This document shows, piece by piece, positions 60,902 to 64,000 of a DNA stretch of 64,000 nt. A model generated the notes under the pieces. It saw nothing but the letters and a program-made list of their open reading frames with translations, was not told the DNA's origin and searched no databases. Source of the stretch: Kangiella spongicola (GTDB taxonomy: Bacteria > Pseudomonadota > Gammaproteobacteria > Enterobacterales > Kangiellaceae); assembly GCF_003194565.2 (NCBI RefSeq), contig NZ_QICH01000001.1, forward strand, positions 992,001-1,056,000, given 5' to 3'. The number at the start of each line of letters is the position of its first letter. The stretch's first letter is position 1. The translations under genes were made by a program, and so were the position numbers.

Positions 60902-61171
60902 ATTATTATACGAATTCTTTCATAACACTTTATTATTCTTAATGTTTTTTTACAAGTGTCTACTTTCTAGATATTTAGAGGGTTAGCGGATCTTCATACC
61001 GCTATATCCGGTATATTTCAGACAAAGTAGGTAGGTTTCCATGCCATTACCACCGCTATTTACTGGTAATGATATTTTTATAAAGTTTGTGCTTACTTTT
61101 ATTTTGCAATTAGGACTTCGAAATAGACTAAGGTTCACCGATTCGTGGTTTTGGTTGAGGATGTTAGGCAC
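60902..61171. other. Gene-free stretch between the cassettes and the ahcY terminator
   Basis: AT-rich, with small hairpins (ATACCG/CGGTAT near 61000, CATTACC/GGTAATG near 61045-61070). A GTG-started 62-codon frame spans 61171-60983 on the minus strand without a ribosome site and is not called. GTTAGGC at 61163-61169 is a lone attC-like core box next to the terminator and could mark the edge of the inserted cassettes. Confidence 0.35.
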
Positions 61172-61199
61172 AAAAAAGCCGGCAGAAGCCGGCTTTTTT
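61172..61199. terminator. Bidirectional intrinsic terminator after ahcY
   Basis: AAAAAAGCCGGC pairs perfectly with GCCGGCTTTTTT around AGAA. It lies about 50 bases after the ahcY stop. Confidence 0.93.
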
Positions 61200-61214
61200 A
61201 CTCAAAGACACTAG

Positions 61215-61237
61215 ATCCCGTGGTCAAGCCACGGGAT
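61215..61237. repeat. Dispersed palindrome, REP-like
   Basis: ATCCCGTGG pairs with CCACGGGAT around 5 bases, flanked by CTAG and GAC. In reverse orientation it matches the pattern of the palindrome at 33107-33129 (GTCATYCCGYGG), suggesting one repeat family. Confidence 0.55.
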
Positions 61238-61249
61238 GACGCTAATGTA

Positions 61250-62647
61250 TTAATAACGATAGTGTTCAGGCTTGTAAGGGCCATCTACTGTTACGTTAAT
61301 GTAAGCTGCTTGCTCGTCAGTAAGTGTCGTAAGGTTTGCACCGATACGCTCTAGGTGAAGCTTGGCAACTTTTTCGTCAAGGTGCTTTGGCAAGATGTAG
61401 ACGTCGTTTTCGTATTTGTCACCGTTTTTCCAAAGTTCGATTTGAGCAAGAACTTGGTTAGTGAAGGAGTTCGACATTACGAAGCTTGGGTGGCCAGTAG
61501 CACAACCAAGGTTTACTAAACGACCTTTCGCTAGCAGAGTAATACGCTTACCGTCTGGGAATACCACTTGGTCAACTTGGTCTTTAATGTTGATCCATTC
61601 GTAGTCTTCTAAACTAGCGATATTAATTTCGTTATCGAAGTGACCGATGTTACAAACGATTGCCTGGTCTTTCATGCGCTCCATGTGCTCATGGCGAATG
61701 ATGTCGTAGTTACCGGTTGCTGTAACGAAAATGTCAGCTTGCTCGACTACACCTTCATCTTCAAGGTTAACCACTCGGTAACCTTCCATCGCTGCTTGTA
61801 ATGCACAAATTGGGTCGATTTCAGTTACCCAAACGGTCGCGCCAAGGCCACGTAGCGATTGCGCAGAACCTTTACCCACATCACCATAACCACAAACGAT
61901 AGCGACTTTACCAGCGATCATAACGTCAGTTGCACGCTTGATACCGTCTACCAGTGATTCACGGCAACCGTATAAGTTGTCGAACTTAGACTTAGTTACT
62001 GAGTCGTTTACGTTGATTGCAGGGAATGGTAATTCACCAGATTTTTTCATTTGGTAAAGACGGGCTACACCTGTAGTCGTTTCTTCAGTAACGCCTTGAA
62101 TCTCGGCTAATGTGCGCGAGTAGAAAGTGTCGTCTTCAGCCAATTTCGCTTTGATTGATTTGAATAGGGCAGTTTCTTCTTCGCTACCTGGGTTATCCAA
62201 TACGCTGATATCTTTTTCCGCACGGCTACCTAGGATAAGTAGCATGGTCGCGTCGCCACCATCATCAAGAATCATGTTTGGTGAACCGCCGTCGCTCCAC
62301 TTCATGATGCGGTGCGTGTAGTCCCAGTATTCGTCTAGTGTTTCGCCTTTGTATGCGAAAACTGGAATACCTTGGTCAGCCATCGCTGCTGCCGCGTGAT
62401 CTTGCGTCGAGTAGATATTACAAGAAACCCAACGGACTTCAGCGCCAAGCGCGATAAGCGTTTCCATTAACATGGCGGTTTGGATCGTCATGTGTAATGA
62501 TCCTGCGATGCGTGCGCCTTTTAGTGGCTGTTCGCCTTCGTATTCTTCACGAATTTGGATCAGGCCAGGCATTTCGCTTTTCGCCATTTCAATTTCTTTG
62601 TGGCCCCATGAAGCGAGGCTAATATCTTTTACAATGTAATCTGTCAT
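61250..62647 (-). CDS. ahcY: Adenosylhomocysteinase
   Basis: NAD-dependent hydrolysis of S-adenosylhomocysteine to homocysteine and adenosine, the product-removal step after SAM-dependent methylation. Visible: [42 protein letters not shown], the NAD motif [25 protein letters not shown] and the C-terminal [24 protein letters not shown] end. 465 aa. It lies 71 bases after metK on the same strand, so SAM synthesis and recycling are co-encoded. Confidence 0.96.
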   Translation of the reverse strand: MTDYIVKDISLASWGHKEIEMAKSEMPGLIQIREEYEGEQPLKGARIAGSLHMTIQTAMLMETLIALGAEVRWVSCNIYSTQDHAAAAMADQGIPVFAYKGETLDEYWDYTHRIMKWSDGGSPNMILDDGGDATMLLILGSRAEKDISVLDNPGSEEETALFKSIKAKLAEDDTFYSRTLAEIQGVTEETTTGVARLYQMKKSGELPFPAINVNDSVTKSKFDNLYGCRESLVDGIKRATDVMIAGKVAIVCGYGDVGKGSAQSLRGLGATVWVTEIDPICALQAAMEGYRVVNLEDEGVVEQADIFVTATGNYDIIRHEHMERMKDQAIVCNIGHFDNEINIASLEDYEWINIKDQVDQVVFPDGKRITLLAKGRLVNLGCATGHPSFVMSNSFTNQVLAQIELWKNGDKYENDVYILPKHLDEKVAKLHLERIGANLTTLTDEQAAYINVTVDGPYKPEHYRY

Positions 62648-62718
62648 GTTGTTCCCAATAATTGGTTACGATTTACGTAAATACTTAGTGTGTTGCTGCT
62701 TTTCTGTAAGCAGATAAT

Positions 62719-63879
62719 TTATAGCCCAGCGGCGGCGCGCAATGCGTCGGCCTTGTCGGTGCGCTCCCACGTGAAAGTGTTTTCGGTGCGACCGAAGTGA
62801 CCGTATGCTGCTGTGGCTTTGTAAATAGGGTGTAATAAGTCGAGCATCTGAATCAGACCGCGAGGGCGTAAGTCGAAGTGCTCACGAACTAGTTCGACTA
62901 ATTTATCTTCGCTGACTTTGCCTGTTCCAAAGGTATTAACGCTAATCGACGTCGGCTCAGCAACACCAATAGCGTAGGACACTTGAATCTCACAACGTTC
63001 CGCTAACCCTGCGGCAACGATGTTTTTGGCGACGTAACGGCCAGCGTATGCTGCGCTACGGTCAACTTTTGATGGGTCCTTGCCCGAGAAGGCACCGCCA
63101 CCGTGACGCGCCATACCGCCGTATGTGTCGACGATAATCTTACGGCCAGTTAAACCGCAGTCGCCCATTGGACCGCCGATTTCGAACTTGCCCGTTGGGT
63201 TTACGAAGTAATTAGTGTCCGCTGTGATCCATTCGCTCGGTAACACCGGTTTAATGATTTCTTCGATGACCGCTTCTTTTAGATCTTTCTGTGAAATGTC
63301 TGGCGTGTGCTGCGTTGATAACACTACCGCATCAATACCCACAGGCTTATCGTCTTCATAACGGAAGGTTAGCTGGCTTTTTGCATCAGGACGCAACCAA
63401 GTAAGCTTTCCGTTTTTACGAAGCTGTGCTTGGCGTTCGACTAAGCGGTGCGAATAAGTAATTGGTGCAGGCATTAGCACATCAGTTTCGTTGCTGGCGT
63501 AACCAAACATAAGACCTTGGTCACCGGCGCCTTGAGCATCCGGATCGTCGCGATCGACGCCTTGAGCAATATCAGGGCTTTGTTTACCAATAGCATTTAA
63601 AACAGCACAAGAACTATAATCAAATCCCATGTCCGAGCCGGTGTAGCCAATATCTTGAATGGTTTTTCTCGCGATACCTTCGATATCAACCCATGCGGTT
63701 GTCGCCACTTCACCAGCAACAATGACCATACCTGTTTTAACCATAGTTTCGACGGCAACGCGAGCGTTAACATCTTGCTCTAAGATGGCATCGAGAACTG
63801 CGTCAGAAATTTGGTCAGCGATTTTGTCTGGATGGCCTTCTGAAACCGATTCAGAAGTAAAGACGGAATAATTGCTCAT
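62719..63879 (-). CDS. metK: S-adenosylmethionine synthetase
   Basis: Makes SAM from methionine and [35 protein letters not shown] (ATP-binding signature), [19 protein letters not shown] (phosphate loop) and the C-terminal YGHFGR are intact. 386 aa, full length. Upstream on its own strand lies an intrinsic-terminator-like hairpin about 40 bases from the ATG. Followed by ahcY. Confidence 0.97.
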   Translation of the reverse strand: MSNYSVFTSESVSEGHPDKIADQISDAVLDAILEQDVNARVAVETMVKTGMVIVAGEVATTAWVDIEGIARKTIQDIGYTGSDMGFDYSSCAVLNAIGKQSPDIAQGVDRDDPDAQGAGDQGLMFGYASNETDVLMPAPITYSHRLVERQAQLRKNGKLTWLRPDAKSQLTFRYEDDKPVGIDAVVLSTQHTPDISQKDLKEAVIEEIIKPVLPSEWITADTNYFVNPTGKFEIGGPMGDCGLTGRKIIVDTYGGMARHGGGAFSGKDPSKVDRSAAYAGRYVAKNIVAAGLAERCEIQVSYAIGVAEPTSISVNTFGTGKVSEDKLVELVREHFDLRPRGLIQMLDLLHPIYKATAAYGHFGRTENTFTWERTDKADALRAAAGL

Positions 63880-63920
63880 TGTCTAACTAATACCTTTAGT
63901 TTGTGTGGGTACACTTACAT

Positions 63921-63949
63921 AAAAACCGTCATGGTTACTCCATGGCGGT
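63921..63949 (-). terminator. Terminator-like hairpin in the metK leader
   Basis: Minus strand: ACCGCCATGG pairs with CCATGACGGT (one G-U), loop AGTAA, then a run of five T. It ends about 41 bases before the metK ATG. It is either the terminator of the next gene outside the window or a leader attenuator. Confidence 0.65.
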
Positions 63950-64000
63950 CAAAAAGTAATCGAATTTTACATGGTTTGGACGTCTAAAACACCCTATTTT

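Noticed and set aside
60919-60988. Possible third attC (ends TCATAAC and GTTAGCG)
   Set aside because: The inner sequence does not form L-box stems or extrahelical bases; only an ACACTT/AAGTGT pair in the wrong place.
60983-61171. 62-codon minus-strand frame upstream of the cassette gene
   Set aside because: Starts at GTG without a ribosome site, right at the terminator, and has no recognisable features; kept only as a note on the region.
63880-64000. SAM riboswitch upstream of metK
   Set aside because: Only one hairpin with a T-run is visible; no conserved core of a known SAM riboswitch class was recognised and the window ends too soon.
1-64000. CRISPR arrays, rRNA genes, insertion sequence transposases, prophage genes
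   Set aside because: None seen: no regularly spaced repeats, no transposase or phage structural genes, no rRNA sequence.

Overview
The window reads as a chromosomal segment of a marine gammaproteobacterium, most like Kangiella or a close relative. The gene set supports this: a Pil-Chp chemosensory cluster, pilT/pilU, mutY-yggX, gshB-yqgE-ruvX, yggS-proC-yggT, rarD-yigI and many secreted peptidase-type enzymes. The genus is inferred from gene content and style, not from a marker gene. Coding density is high and most genes are housekeeping.

Layout. 1-4140: end of tag, an AT-rich two-gene accessory insert behind a 19-base poly-C tract, then a DJ-1 family protein, DUF1285, tusA and dps. 4142-17550: a TPR-GGDEF cyclase, a giant propeller-amidohydrolase, rhlE, two cytochromes c5 around a GNAT enzyme, yigI-rarD and an M49-like metallopeptidase. 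17730-23000: a CPA2 antiporter and a zinc-type TonB receptor with a small Cys/His protein. 23200-28430: a ThrE-type exporter, a secreted nuclease, an aspartoacylase, then slipin and NfeD. The 307-bp gap before slipin holds a probable Fur-controlled small RNA. 28578-28871: tRNA-Phe with a second copy of its 3' end and terminator, and four consecutive hairpins between the copies. 28927-44432: mutY-yggX, an anion permease, trmB, the hemW-rdgB-DUF4426-yggT-proC-yggS operon, pilT-pilU and gshB-tonB-yqgE-ruvX.

44825-57454 is one plus-strand cluster, pilG-pilH-pilI-pilJ-pilK-chpA-chpB-chpC. It encodes the chemosensory pathway that steers type IV pili, and the retraction ATPases PilT and PilU lie 4 kb upstream. 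ChpA (2263 aa) and PilJ (810 aa) both carry long acidic segments.

57528-63879 holds rsmE-bioA and metK-ahcY, two minus-strand pairs. Between them sits a small integron cassette remnant: two attC sites, each just 3' of a minus-strand gene (a DUF1905/YdeI protein and an unknown Cys-rich protein), with no integrase in the window. A short inverted-repeat element abuts the outer attC.

The strongest leads for a second look are the orphan cassette pair, the Fur-box small RNA locus, the duplicated tRNA-Phe end with its hairpin string, and the poly-C tract upstream of a good promoter.
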